From the NCBI RefSeq assembly GCF_003148905.1, contig NZ_QGHC01000003.1, forward strand, positions 186,001-250,000: a DNA stretch of 64,000 nucleotides. The letters are read 5' to 3'. This document shows, one piece after another, positions 12,581-21,426 of the stretch. How positions within the stretch are numbered: position 1 is the stretch's first letter; every line of letters starts with the position of its first letter. Origin of the DNA: Fulvimonas soli (GTDB lineage Bacteria > Pseudomonadota > Gammaproteobacteria > Xanthomonadales > Rhodanobacteraceae). Position numbers and translations under genes: made by a program. Below the pieces are notes generated by a model. That model did not search any database. It was not told where the DNA came from and worked only from the letters and a program-made list of their open reading frames with translations.

Positions 12581-13998
12581 AGGCCGCCTCGCTGTCGCGG
12601 CGCATCACCTGGCTGCTGCTGGCGACCAGCCTGCTGGTGTTCGCCGGCGGCTCGCTGGTGATGGACCACCAGGTGGACCACGAGCTGGAGCGGCGCTTCC
12701 GGCAGAGCCAGCTGACCCAGGCCCAGGCGCTGACCGCGGCGATGGAGCTGGAGCCCTGGCACCTGGAGCCGGACAACGCCAGCTGGCTGTCGGTGGGGCT
12801 GCTGGGCGACGCCACCCTGCACTACGCGATCGAGTGCGGCGGCCGCCTGCTCGCCCGCAGCGAGGTGCCGCCGCCCGCGGTGCCGCCGTCCTGGCCCGCC
12901 GCCGCCGGCCGCAAGCCGTCCAGCGGCGAGTTGAAGCTCGCCGACGGCCACCGCATGGGCTGGACGATGCTGGCCTTCCGCATGCCGCTCGGCCAGGGCT
13001 GGGGCAGGACCGAGGCGGAGCGCGAGCAGCGCTGGCTGCGGGAAGGCCGCCCCTCCGCCTCGCGCGACTGCCGCCTGCTGCTGATGCAGGACCGCGGCCG
13101 CCTGGACGAGATCCTGCTGAGCGTCGACTGGATCCTGGCGCTGGGCCCGCTGCTGGCGCTCGGCATCGCGCTGTTCGCGGTGCCGCCGATCGTGCGGCGC
13201 GGCCTGCGCCCGCTCGGCGCGCTGGGCGAGCGCATGGCCGGCATCGGGCCGAACGCGCCGGGGCAGCGGCTGGCGCCGGTCGGCGTGCGCGAGCTCGACC
13301 CGCTGGTCGCGCGCTTCAACGAGGTGCTGGCGCGGATGGACGACGGCCTCGCCCGCGAGCGCCAGTTCGCCAGCGGGCTGGCCCACGAGACGCGCACCCG
13401 CCTGGCCGAGCTGCGCACGCTGTGCGAGGTGGAGGCGCGCTATCCCAGCGCGCGGCCGCGCGAGGAGCTGCTGCGCGAGATCGGCCACATCGGCGCCGAG
13501 CTGGAGAGCACGGTCAACGCGCTGCTGCTGCTGACCCGGCTGCAGTCCGGGCTGGAGCGCCCGCAGTGCGCCGAGGTCGACCTCGGCGCACTGCTCGCGC
13601 GCCTGGTCCGGCGCCAGCGCGCGGCCGCGGAGGGCCGCGGCGTGGCCCTGCGGCTGCAGGCCGGGGCCGGCGCCGTCTGGCACAGCGACGCGGCGCTGCT
13701 GGAGCTGATCCTCGGCAACCTGCTCGGCAACGCCTGCGGCTACGCGCCCGCCGGCGACACCGTGGCGGTGTGGCTGGACGCCGACGGCGTCCTCGTGGAG
13801 AACGCCGCGCCGGAGCTGGAGGAAGGCGACCTCGCCCTGTTCGGCCAGCGCTTCTGGCGCAAGCAGCCGCCGGACTCCGGGCACGCTGGGCTCGGCCTCG
13901 CGCTGGCCGCGGCGGCGGCGCAGGCGCTCGGCCTGCGCCTGGACCACCGGCTGCGCGCGGGCCGCCTGCAGGCGCGCCTGGGACCGCCCGCCGCCTGA
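12577..13998 (+). CDS. Sensor histidine kinase (PmrB/QseC-like)
   Basis: A 473-aa membrane kinase overlapping the regulator by 4 bp. Two transmembrane helices (about residues 12-32 and 182-208) enclose a periplasmic sensor of about 150 aa. A HAMP-like linker leads to a dimerisation domain with His270 in [16 protein letters not shown], and a C-terminal ATPase domain with N box [10 protein letters not shown] and a GHAGLGLAL lid. Oddities: the H box lacks the usual proline (HETRTRLA rather than HELRTPLA), and the expected DxGxG box is replaced by [13 protein letters not shown]. Both variants are known in some QseC-type kinases, so it is probably active, but autophosphorylation should not be taken for granted. 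Confidence 0.9.
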   Translation: MKAASLSRRITWLLLATSLLVFAGGSLVMDHQVDHELERRFRQSQLTQAQALTAAMELEPWHLEPDNASWLSVGLLGDATLHYAIECGGRLLARSEVPPPAVPPSWPAAAGRKPSSGELKLADGHRMGWTMLAFRMPLGQGWGRTEAEREQRWLREGRPSASRDCRLLLMQDRGRLDEILLSVDWILALGPLLALGIALFAVPPIVRRGLRPLGALGERMAGIGPNAPGQRLAPVGVRELDPLVARFNEVLARMDDGLARERQFASGLAHETRTRLAELRTLCEVEARYPSARPREELLREIGHIGAELESTVNALLLLTRLQSGLERPQCAEVDLGALLARLVRRQRAAAEGRGVALRLQAGAGAVWHSDAALLELILGNLLGNACGYAPAGDTVAVWLDADGVLVENAAPELEEGDLALFGQRFWRKQPPDSGHAGLGLALAAAAAQALGLRLDHRLRAGRLQARLGPPAA

Positions 13999-14042
13999 GC
14001 CGCGCCCGGGCGGACCGGAGCGGAATGAAAGTCGTTCCCGCC

Positions 14043-14059
14043 CCTAAGGGTTTGCTAAG
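14043..14059 (+). promoter_or_regulatory. PmrA-box-like direct repeat upstream of eptA
   Basis: CCTAAG-GGTTT-GCTAAG forms two CTAAG half-sites with an 11-bp period, the architecture of the PmrA/QseB box (YTTAAK-N5-YTTAAK). It lies between the sensor-kinase stop and the eptA start, 73 bp before the GTG. One helical turn between repeats is typical of OmpR-family tandem binding. Confidence 0.55.
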
Positions 14060-14131
14060 CGAAACCCGCAAGACTGCGCGCGCGCCGCGCCTGGACAGGC
14101 CCGGCCCCGCCGTCCGCTCCAGACCCGCCGC

Positions 14132-15769
14132 GTGTCCGCCATCCTCCTCCGCCGGCCCTTCGCCGCCTTCCGCCTCCGGCTGTCCTCCCCCGTCGCGGCC
14201 CTGCTGCTGTCGGCGTACTTCCTGCTCGCGCTGAACCACTCGCTGTGGCGCGCGCTCTGGCCGCTGTTCCACGGCGGCGGCGCGGGCGGCGCCGGCTTCT
14301 TCGTCTCGCTGTGCCTGTTCCTGGTCTGCTACCTCAACCTGCTGTTCACCCTGCTGCTGTGGCCGCGCGTGGGCAAGCCGCTGGTGTGCGCGCTGCTGCT
14401 GGTCTCGGCGGCGGCGGCCTACTTCATGGACAGCTACGGCGTGGCGCTGGACCGGGACATGATCGAGAACGTGTTCCAGACCAACCCCAGCGAGGCGCGC
14501 GCGCTGGTCACGCCGGCGCTGCTCTGGCACCTCGCGCTGTACGGCGCGCTGCCGGCGCTGCTGTTCGCGCGCCTGCGCATCGCCTGGGCGCCGCGGCGCC
14601 AGTGGCTGCGCGCGCTGGCCGGCGCGCTGGCCACGCTGGCGCTGGCGGCGGGCCTGTTCGGGCTGTCCAGCAAGCAGTACATCTACTTCGCGCGCAACCA
14701 CCGCGACGTCTACGACCTGTTCAACCCCTACAACTACCTCTCCGCCGGCGTGCGCTACGCGCGCCACGCGCTGGCCGGGCAAGGCCAGCCGCTGCAGCCG
14801 CTGGGCAGCGACGCGCGCCTGGCCGCGCCGCCCGACCCGGCGCACCCGCGGCTGGTGGTGCTGGTGGTGGGCGAGACGGCGCGCGCGCAGGACCAGGGCC
14901 TGCAGGGCTACGCGCGCGACACCACGCCGGAGCTGGCCGCCGCCGGCGTGGACTACTTCACCGACGCGCATTCCTGCGGCACCGCCACCGCGGTCTCGGT
15001 GCCGTGCATGTTCTCCCACCTCGGCCGCGCGCACTACAACGAGGACGTCGCCAGGCGCACCGAGAACCTGCTCGACATCCTGCAGCGCGCCGGCGTGGCG
15101 GTGCAGTGGCGCGACAACGACAACGGCTGCAAGGGCGTGTGCAAGCGCGTGCCCACCGAGGACCTCAGCGACGCCGCCATCCCCGGCCTGTGCGCCGGCG
15201 GCGACTGCCTGGACGACGTGCTGGTGCGCGACCTGCCGGCGAAGCTCGCCGCGCTGCGCGCGCCCGCGCTACTGGTGCTGCACCTGAAGGGCAGCCACGG
15301 CCCGGCCTACTACCGCCGCTACACCCCGGCGTTCCGCCGCTTCGCGCCCACCTGCGACACCGCCGAGGTGCAGACCTGCGACCACGCCGCCATCGTCAAC
15401 ACCTACGACGACACCCTCCTCTACACCGACCACATCCTCGGCCGGGTGATCGCCGACCTGCGCGCGCTGCCCGCCGAGACCGCGCTGGTCTATCTTTCCG
15501 ACCACGGCGAGTCGCTGGGCGAGAACGGCATCTACCTGCACGGCATGGACTACCGCGTGGCGCCGCCGGAGCAGACGCACATCCCGCTGCTGGTGTGGTT
15601 CTCGCCGGCCTGGAAGGCCGCGCAGCCGGCGCAGGCCGCCTGCGTGGCCTCGCGCACGCACCGGCCGGCCGGCCAGGACAATTTGTTCCACACCGTGCTG
15701 GGCCTGTTCGGCGTGCGGACCTCGGTGTATCGGCCGGAGCTCGACCTCGCGCACGGCTGCGCGGGCTGA
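14132..15769 (+). CDS. eptA: Phosphoethanolamine--lipid A transferase
   Basis: A 545-aa enzyme that adds phosphoethanolamine to lipid A in the periplasmic leaflet, lowering negative charge and giving resistance to polymyxins and cationic peptides. Five N-terminal membrane helices precede a sulfatase-fold catalytic domain with metal-binding VVGETARAQ. The nucleophile is Thr286 in SCGTATAVSVPC, with Cys282 and Cys292 placed as the family disulfide; LSDHGESLGENGIYLHG supplies further zinc ligands. The start codon is GTG (14132) with a poor ribosome site. Position behind a PmrAB-like pair and an 11-bp-spaced repeat suggests induction by envelope stress or cations. Confidence 0.93.
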   Translation: MSAILLRRPFAAFRLRLSSPVAALLLSAYFLLALNHSLWRALWPLFHGGGAGGAGFFVSLCLFLVCYLNLLFTLLLWPRVGKPLVCALLLVSAAAAYFMDSYGVALDRDMIENVFQTNPSEARALVTPALLWHLALYGALPALLFARLRIAWAPRRQWLRALAGALATLALAAGLFGLSSKQYIYFARNHRDVYDLFNPYNYLSAGVRYARHALAGQGQPLQPLGSDARLAAPPDPAHPRLVVLVVGETARAQDQGLQGYARDTTPELAAAGVDYFTDAHSCGTATAVSVPCMFSHLGRAHYNEDVARRTENLLDILQRAGVAVQWRDNDNGCKGVCKRVPTEDLSDAAIPGLCAGGDCLDDVLVRDLPAKLAALRAPALLVLHLKGSHGPAYYRRYTPAFRRFAPTCDTAEVQTCDHAAIVNTYDDTLLYTDHILGRVIADLRALPAETALVYLSDHGESLGENGIYLHGMDYRVAPPEQTHIPLLVWFSPAWKAAQPAQAACVASRTHRPAGQDNLFHTVLGLFGVRTSVYRPELDLAHGCAG

Positions 15770-16189
15770 GCGCGACCTCGCAGCCTGCTCGAAATCTTCC
15801 GCGGAAGAGCGCCAGGCCGGCGCCGATGAGCCTCGGGCGGGGCGTGGGCGGCGCTCGCCGTCCTGCCGTCGCCTTCCGTATTTCTCCAGCCAAGCCGGAC
15901 CACGTGCCACCATCGGGCGCCGGGCATGGCGTCGAGGCTGTTGGCGGTCTCGCGCCAGGTCGATCGCGGCCGGAGGCCGCTTCCACAGGGAGCCTCGCAA
16001 GCCTTGCGGGAGCGGCCTCCGGCCGCGATGCCCGGATCATCGCGCCATGCCGCGCCCTGGTGGACGGACGTCCACGCCCCACGCTCTTCCCGGCCCATGC
16101 GCGGACGGCTCCCGGCGCGGGGCATGCGCCGATCTCGAGCAGGCTCTCAAGCCCCGGCGCGGCGCGGGCCGCCGTCCTCGGCCGAGGGG
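15770..16189. other. Intergenic region with a REP pair, no gene seen
   Basis: Between eptA and the repressor relic the only recognisable structure is the inverted REP pair at 15962-16029. Open frames here are short and look like noise. Confidence 0.5.
15962..16029. repeat. REPIN: inverted pair of REP-like palindromes
   Basis: ATCGCGGCCGGAGGCCGCTT and, 45 bp on, its inverted copy ending GGCCTCCGGCCGCGAT. The same unit occurs at 31652, 33968, 38205 and 51625, usually as a head-to-head pair with a short spacer containing AAGCC/CTTGCGG-like sequence. This is the form of REPINs mobilised in trans by RAYT transposases; no RAYT gene is in the window. Confidence 0.75.
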
Positions 16190-16370
16190 CTGGAAGCGGA
16201 TGCCGATTGCAGCACCGTGCTAGCAGGCGGCCTCGATCCGCGGCGCGGTCCAGGGGCTGATGAGTCGGCTCCTGGAAGGCCATCTCAGGGAACACGTGGC
16301 GGCCAGCCACCCGCAGGCCCTGCGCGAGCTGGAGCCCGTGATGGCGGTACTGCGCAGCTAGCTCCGCTGA
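16190..16370 (+). pseudogene. Relic of a FrmR/RcnR-type (CsoR family) repressor
   Basis: Two adjoining frames together read like the C-terminal two-thirds of FrmR (formaldehyde-sensing) or RcnR: LEADADCSTVL (16190-16222), then after a frameshift QAASIRGAVQGLMSRLLEGH and LREHV...RELEPVMAVLRS (16224-16358). The family Cys (in DADC) and His (in EGHLREH) are still visible. An amber codon at 16359-16361 replaces an expected Tyr codon just before LR-stop (TGA 16368-16370), as in the usual ...YLR/K ending. The N-terminal helix is not recognisable. Frameshift, nonsense codon and lost 5' end make it a pseudogene. Confidence 0.65.
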
Positions 16371-16545
16371 AGCGGCCCGCCCCGCCATGTGCGACGCCCG
16401 CCCCTCCGGCCCGGAACGAACGGCGCTGCCCGATTCGCCGCATCTCTCCGCGCGCCCATCCCAGGGGTCCAACTGGGCAGGCCGGTTGTGCCGGTGCGTG
16501 CAAAGAAAGAGGGACCGCAACGGCCCGCCACGCTAAAGTGTCGGC

Positions 16546-17238
16546 ATGAACGCCACCCCGATCCTGCTCGCCTGGAGCGGCGGCAAGGACTGCCTGATGG
16601 CCCTCGCCCGCCTGCGCGCCGACCCGCGCTGGCGCGTGGTCGCGCTGCTCACCACGGTCGACCGCGGCGAGCAGCGCGTCGCCATGCACCACGTGCGGCG
16701 CGCCATCCTCGCCGCGCAGGCCGAGGCGCTCGGCCTGCCGCTGCTGGAGGTGCCGATGGACTGGCCCGGCGGCAACCAGGCCTACGAGGAGGCGCACCGC
16801 CGCGCGCTGGCCGAGGCGCGCATGCGCTGGCCGGGCGTGCGCCACTGCGCCTTCGGCGACCTGTTCCTCGAGGACGTGCGCGACTACCGCGTGCGCCAGC
16901 TCGGCCTGGCGGAATGGCGCGCGGTGTTCCCGCTGTGGGGCGAGGACACCGCCGCGCTGGCGCGGCGCTTCGTCGCCGAGGGACACCGCGCGGTGCTGTG
17001 CTGCGTGGACACGCAGCAGCTCGACGCCGGCTACTGCGGCCGCGAGTACGACGGCGCGCTGCTCGACGCGCTGCCCGCCGGCGTCGATCCCTGCGGCGAG
17101 CGCGGCGAGTTCCACACGCTGAGCTACGGCGGCCCGCTGTTCGCGCACGCGCTGCGGCTGCGCCGCGGCGGCACGGTGCTGCGCGACGGCCGCTTCCAGT
17201 GCACCGACTTCCTGCCCGCCGATGCCGCGCCGCGCTGA
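16546..17238 (+). CDS. Dph6-related PP-loop ATP pyrophosphatase
   Basis: A 230-aa member of the adenine-nucleotide alpha-hydrolase (PP-loop) superfamily, Dph6/YbaK-like ATPase branch. The ATP-binding PP-loop is SGGKDC at residues 11-16; GERGEFHTLSYGGPLF is the second conserved family block. Archaeal and eukaryotic members amidate diphthine, but bacteria lack diphthamide, so the bacterial substrate is unknown. Start ATG at 16546 matches family length. Its end overlaps the start of the glycosylase gene by 17 bp, which indicates a tight two-gene operon. Confidence 0.88.
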   Translation: MNATPILLAWSGGKDCLMALARLRADPRWRVVALLTTVDRGEQRVAMHHVRRAILAAQAEALGLPLLEVPMDWPGGNQAYEEAHRRALAEARMRWPGVRHCAFGDLFLEDVRDYRVRQLGLAEWRAVFPLWGEDTAALARRFVAEGHRAVLCCVDTQQLDAGYCGREYDGALLDALPAGVDPCGERGEFHTLSYGGPLFAHALRLRRGGTVLRDGRFQCTDFLPADAAPR

Positions 17239-17758
17239 CGCCCACGTGCTGCCCGACGTGCTGCGGCCCGGCCTGGCGCTGGTGTTCTGCGGCACCGCCG
17301 CCGGCAGGCGTTCCGCCGCCGAGGGCGCCTACTACGCGCATCCGGGCAACCTGTTCTGGCGCGCGCTGTTCGAGGCCGGGCTCACCCCGCGCCTGTTCGC
17401 GCCGCACGAATTCCCGCGCCTGCCCGAGCACGGCATCGGCCTCACCGACCTGGCCAAGCGCCACAGCGGCAACGACGACGAGCTGCCGCGCGACGCCTTC
17501 GACGCGCCCGCGCTGGCCGCCAAGATCGAGGCCTACGCGCCGCGCCTGCTCGCCTTCACCAGCAAGAACGCCGCGCGCGCCGCGCTGGGCCGCGCCGTCG
17601 CACACTACGGCCCGCAGGACGAAACCATCGGGCCGGCGCGCGTGTTCGTGCTGCCCTCGCCGTCGGGGCAGGCGCGCGGGCACTGGGATCTGGAACCGTG
17701 GCGGGCGCTGGCGGCGCAGTTCGCCGTCGAGAGCGCGATGCGGCCGCGGGATCAGTGA
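17222..17758 (+). CDS. mug: Mug/TDG-type mismatch-specific uracil-DNA glycosylase
   Basis: A 178-aa DNA repair enzyme of the Mug/TDG family, which removes uracil or ethenocytosine paired with guanine. The first motif reads FCGTAAGRRSAAEGAYYAHP followed by GNLFW; in E. coli Mug the matching segment is GINPG...HPGNRFW, so the Gly-Asn-Pro of classic Mug is replaced by Gly-Thr-Ala here, a variant frequent in this subfamily. The C-terminus has LPSPSGQARGHW, the DNA-intercalating region. It overlaps the PP-loop gene by 17 bp, and its 3' end overlaps the convergent kdpE stop by 7 bp. Confidence 0.85.
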   Translation: MPRRADAHVLPDVLRPGLALVFCGTAAGRRSAAEGAYYAHPGNLFWRALFEAGLTPRLFAPHEFPRLPEHGIGLTDLAKRHSGNDDELPRDAFDAPALAAKIEAYAPRLLAFTSKNAARAALGRAVAHYGPQDETIGPARVFVLPSPSGQARGHWDLEPWRALAAQFAVESAMRPRDQ

Positions 17759-18474
17759 TCGCGGTCCGGCGCGGCCTCCGCCAGAAACCGATACCCCACC
17801 CCCGGCTCGGTCTTCAGCCAGCGCGGCGCGGCCGGGTCGTCGCCCAGCTTCTGGCGCAGCTTGCCCACCACGATGCGCAGGTAGTGGGTGTCCTGCGCGT
17901 GGCTGGCGCCCCAGATCTCGCGCAGCAGCTGCTGCTGGCCCACCACGCGGCCGGCGTGGCGCAGCAGCAGGGCGAGCACGGCGTATTCCTTGCGGGTGAG
18001 CGCCACCGGCGCGCCGTCCAGGGTGACCTCGCGGCGCGCCAGGTCGATCGCCAGGCGGCCGTCGTCGTAGCGCGCCGGCGCCTCCGCCGCGCCGGCCGTC
18101 GCGCGCACGCGCAGCAGCGCGCGCAGCCGCGCCATCAGCTCCTGGATGCCGAACGGCTTGGTCACGTAGTCGTTGGCGCCGCCGTCCAGCGCGCGCACCT
18201 TCTCGCCCTCGGCGTCGCGCACCGACAGCATCAGCACCGGCACCTGGCTCCACTGGCGCAGCTCGGCCAGCACCTCGTGGCCCTCGCGGTCGGGCAGGCC
18301 GATGTCCAGGATCACCAGGTCGGGCGAGCGCGTGGCGGCCAGCGCCAGGCCCTCGGCGGCGTCGGCCGCGAGCAGCACCTCGTAGCCTTCCGCGCGCAGG
18401 CCGATGTCGAGGAAGCGGCGGATCTGCGCCTCGTCGTCGATCACCAGCACGCGCGGGGCGACGCCCGGCTTCAC
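17752..18474 (-). CDS. kdpE: KdpE response regulator
   Basis: A 240-aa OmpR-family regulator that activates the kdp operon under potassium limitation. Receiver domain with Asp57 in LVILDIGLPDREGHEV and Lys in DYVTKPFGIQELMARL; winged-helix domain with LTRKEYAVLALLLRHAGRVV and the KdpE-typical THYLRIVVGKLRQKLGDDP. The GTG at 18474 is chosen because it overlaps the upstream small gene's stop (GTGA) and fits KdpE length; the frame is open further upstream without homology. It is the last gene of the extended kdp locus. Confidence 0.93.
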   Translation of the reverse strand: MKPGVAPRVLVIDDEAQIRRFLDIGLRAEGYEVLLAADAAEGLALAATRSPDLVILDIGLPDREGHEVLAELRQWSQVPVLMLSVRDAEGEKVRALDGGANDYVTKPFGIQELMARLRALLRVRATAGAAEAPARYDDGRLAIDLARREVTLDGAPVALTRKEYAVLALLLRHAGRVVGQQQLLREIWGASHAQDTHYLRIVVGKLRQKLGDDPAAPRWLKTEPGVGYRFLAEAAPDRDH

Positions 18475-18692
18475 GCCTGCACGCTCCGCGCGCGCCAGCG
18501 CGCCAGCGCGACCAGCGCCCACACGCCCTCGACCCGACCGAACGGCCAGGCGCCCTGCAGGAAGCCATAGGCCGAGCCCAGCGCACAGGCGAACGCGAAG
18601 CCCAGCGTCCACCCGCGGCAGCGGTTTTCCATCGCATGGCAGACCAGCATGGCCGAGACGGCGAGCAGGCCGAAAAGGGTGAGCGCGTTCAT
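18471..18692 (-). CDS. Small membrane protein between kdpD and kdpE
   Basis: A 73-aa protein starting MNALTLFGLLAVSAML with two probable membrane helices (about residues 3-19 and 30-47), a CRGW motif between them and a basic tail. Its stop overlaps the kdpE start (GTGA) and it begins 46 bp after kdpD, so it is translated as part of the kdp operon. I do not recognise a characterised family. The tight coupling suggests a real gene, perhaps a partner of KdpD signalling (inference). Confidence 0.75.
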   Translation of the reverse strand: MNALTLFGLLAVSAMLVCHAMENRCRGWTLGFAFACALGSAYGFLQGAWPFGRVEGVWALVALARWRARSVQA

Positions 18693-18738
18693 GGACGAAA
18701 GATACAACGGGCCAGCGTGCCGGCAGGCGGCCGCCGCC

Positions 18739-21396
18739 TCACGGCTGGTCCGGCGGCGCGGGCAGCGGCAGCGAGACGCGGATGGTGGTGCCTCCGCCGG
18801 CGCGGGGCAAGGCCTCCACGCTGCCGCCGTGCGCGCCGATCATGCCGCGGCAGATCGCCAGCCCCAGCCCGGTGCCCTGCGGCGAGCGGTCGCCGCGCGA
18901 CACCGAGTAGAACATGTCGAAGATGCGCGCGCGCTCCTCCTCCGGGATGCCGGGGCCGCGGTCGCCCACCTCGATCAGCAGCCGCTCGCCCACCACGCGC
19001 GCCTCCACCTGCACGGCCTGGTCCGGCGGGGAGAAGCGCGCGGCGTTCTCCAGGATGTTGAACAGCGCCTGCTCGATCAATGCGGGGTGCACGTAGAGCA
19101 GCACGGTGTCGGCCGGCAGCGCCGTGTCCACGCGCAGGTCGGGGAACAGCCGGCGCAGGCGCGCCACCGCGGCGGCGACGATCTCGGCCACGTCCACCCA
19201 GTCGCGGTTGAGCTTGAGCGTGCCGTGGCCGAGCCGGGTCATGTCGAGCAGGTTCTGGATGTAGCGGTCCAGCCGCTGGCCCTCGCCCAGGATGGCTTCC
19301 AGCAGCTGGGCGCGCTCCTCCGCCGGCAGCTGCCCGCCGTAGCTGGCCAGCGTGCCGGCCGCGCCGATCATCGAGGCCAGCGGCGAGCGCAGGTCGTGCG
19401 AGACCGAGGACAGCAGCGCGCTGCGCAGCCGCTCGGTCTCGCCCTGCACGCGCGCGCTCTCCAGCTCCTCCGCCAGCCGCGCCCGCTCCAGCGCCAGGCC
19501 GATGTCCTGCGCCATCGCCAGCGCCAGGCCGCGGCGGTCGGCGTCGGGCTCGCCCTCGTCCGCGCCGAAGCGCAGCGCGGCGGCGCCGAGCGGGCTGTCC
19601 TCGCTGCCCAGCGGCAGGGTCCAGCAGCCGGCGGCGTTGAGGGTGTCGGTGTAGCGACCGGCGGGCTCCGCGTGGCGGTCGCTCCAGTCGGCGGCGGCCA
19701 CGTCCTGCGCGCTCAGCGCCAGGTCGCGCGGCCAGGTCGAGAGCACCCGCATCGTCCTGTCCGCGTCGCGGCCCAGGATCGCCGCCTGCGCGCCCAGCGC
19801 CTGCGCCAGCGCCTGCGCGCCCACGTCGCGCACGCCCTCGGCGTCGGTGCTGGCGGCCAGCCGCTGCCCCAGCGCCAGCAGCGCCCGCGCGCGCGTCTGC
19901 GCGCCGCGCAGCGATTCCACCTGGGTGGCCAGCCGGGTCGCCATGCGGCTGCACACCAGCGCCACCACCAGGAACAGCAGCACCGCCAGCACGTCGTCCG
20001 CGTTGGCGATGGCGAGCGTGTAGCGCGGCGGCGCGAAGAAGAAGTTGTAGCCGAGGAAGCACAGCGCGGCCGTATAGACGGCCACGAGCATGCGCGTGCG
20101 CGTGGCCACCGCCAGCACGGCGGTGAGGAAGATCAGCGCGAGGTTGGCCACCGACAGGTAGCGGTCGGCCAGGAACGCCAGGCCGAAGGCCGCCAGCGTC
20201 GCCAGCGTGGCGAAGGCGTACTCGCGGCGCGTGCCGCGGCCGCCGGGCAGCTGCAGGCGCCGCCGCGCCCGCGCGCGCTCGGCCGGGGTGGCGATGATCG
20301 CCAGCTCCAGGTGGGCACCGCGGCGCAGCAGCTGCTGGGTGAGCGACAGGCCCAGCATGCGCGCCAGCGGCCGCTCGCGCGTGCGCCCCAGGATGATCTG
20401 CCCCACGCCCTCGCGGTCGGCGTGCGCCAGCAGCTCGTCGGCGATCGCCGGCCCGCGCAGGATCACCGCGTCGCCGCCGAGCCGGCGCGCCAGCCGCATC
20501 GCCGCGTCGACGCGCTCGCGGCGGGCCGGCTCGACCGCGCCGCCGGTGTCGACGAAGGCCACGCTCCACGGCGCGCCGCGCCGCTCGGCGATGCGCCGCG
20601 CCACGCGCACCAGGTACTCGCTCTGCGCGTGGCCGTCGATCGCGGCCAGCACGCGCCGGCGCACCGGCATGGCGCCGCCGCGCGCCAGCATGTGCTCGCG
20701 CAGGTCGCTCTCCACGTGGCTGGCCACCGTCTCCACCGCCAGCTCGCGCAGCGCGGCCAGGTTGGTGGGCGAGAAGAAGGCGTCCAGCGCCGCCGCCGCG
20801 GTCTCGGGCACGTACACCTTGCCTTGCTTGAGCCGCTCGATCAGCTCGCGCGGCGGCAGGTCCACCAGCACGATGTCGCGCGCGCGGTCGAGGAAGGCGT
20901 CCGGCACCGTCTCGCGCACCGTGATGCCGGTGATGCGGCGCACCTGGTCGTTGAGGCTCTCCAGGTGCTGCACGTTGAGCGCGGTGTAGACCTCGATGCC
21001 GGCGTCGAGCAGCTCGGCGATGTCCTGCCAGCGCCGCTCGTGGCGCCCGCCCGGCAGGTTGCGGTGCGCCAGCTCGTCGACCAGCAGCACGGCCGGCCGC
21101 CGCGCCAGCGCGGCGTCCAGGTCGAATGCCTCGAAGTCGCGCTCGCGGTAGCGCACGCCGCGCCGCGGCAGCACCTCCATGCCTTCGAGCAGCGCGGCGG
21201 TCTCGGCGCGGCCGTGCGTCTCGACCAGCCCCACCACCACGTCCACGCCCTGGCGCTTGAGTTCGCGCGCGGCCGAGAGCATGGCGTAGGTCTTGCCCAC
21301 GCCGGGCGCGGCGCCGAGGAACACCTTGAGCCGGCGCTGCTCCTCCTGCACGGCGCCGAGCAGGGCGTCGGCGCGGGCCTGGCGGTGGTCGTTCAT
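18739..21396 (-). CDS. kdpD: KdpD potassium-sensing histidine kinase
   Basis: An 885-aa sensor kinase (894 in E. coli). Domains in order: N-terminal KdpD/Usp region with Walker A GAAPGVGKT (about residues 28-36), a UspA-like domain (ARARRRLQLPGG follows it), four membrane helices of DUF4118 (about 395-500), a GAF-like domain, HisKA with His667 in SVSHDLRSPLASMIG, and HATPase with GDRGPGIPEEE and GTGLGLAICRG. It responds to low external potassium or ionic stress and phosphorylates KdpE. It begins 30 bp after kdpC. Confidence 0.96.
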   Translation of the reverse strand: MNDHRQARADALLGAVQEEQRRLKVFLGAAPGVGKTYAMLSAARELKRQGVDVVVGLVETHGRAETAALLEGMEVLPRRGVRYRERDFEAFDLDAALARRPAVLLVDELAHRNLPGGRHERRWQDIAELLDAGIEVYTALNVQHLESLNDQVRRITGITVRETVPDAFLDRARDIVLVDLPPRELIERLKQGKVYVPETAAAALDAFFSPTNLAALRELAVETVASHVESDLREHMLARGGAMPVRRRVLAAIDGHAQSEYLVRVARRIAERRGAPWSVAFVDTGGAVEPARRERVDAAMRLARRLGGDAVILRGPAIADELLAHADREGVGQIILGRTRERPLARMLGLSLTQQLLRRGAHLELAIIATPAERARARRRLQLPGGRGTRREYAFATLATLAAFGLAFLADRYLSVANLALIFLTAVLAVATRTRMLVAVYTAALCFLGYNFFFAPPRYTLAIANADDVLAVLLFLVVALVCSRMATRLATQVESLRGAQTRARALLALGQRLAASTDAEGVRDVGAQALAQALGAQAAILGRDADRTMRVLSTWPRDLALSAQDVAAADWSDRHAEPAGRYTDTLNAAGCWTLPLGSEDSPLGAAALRFGADEGEPDADRRGLALAMAQDIGLALERARLAEELESARVQGETERLRSALLSSVSHDLRSPLASMIGAAGTLASYGGQLPAEERAQLLEAILGEGQRLDRYIQNLLDMTRLGHGTLKLNRDWVDVAEIVAAAVARLRRLFPDLRVDTALPADTVLLYVHPALIEQALFNILENAARFSPPDQAVQVEARVVGERLLIEVGDRGPGIPEEERARIFDMFYSVSRGDRSPQGTGLGLAICRGMIGAHGGSVEALPRAGGGTTIRVSLPLPAPPDQP

Positions 21397-21426
21397 GCAT
21401 GCTCGCTGGCGGTGGGGCGTCCTACG

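Noticed and set aside
15926-16549. A 207-codon plus-strand frame over the REPIN and repressor relic
   Set aside because: It contains REP-derived sequence and only one of the two relic frames; it is not a gene of its own.
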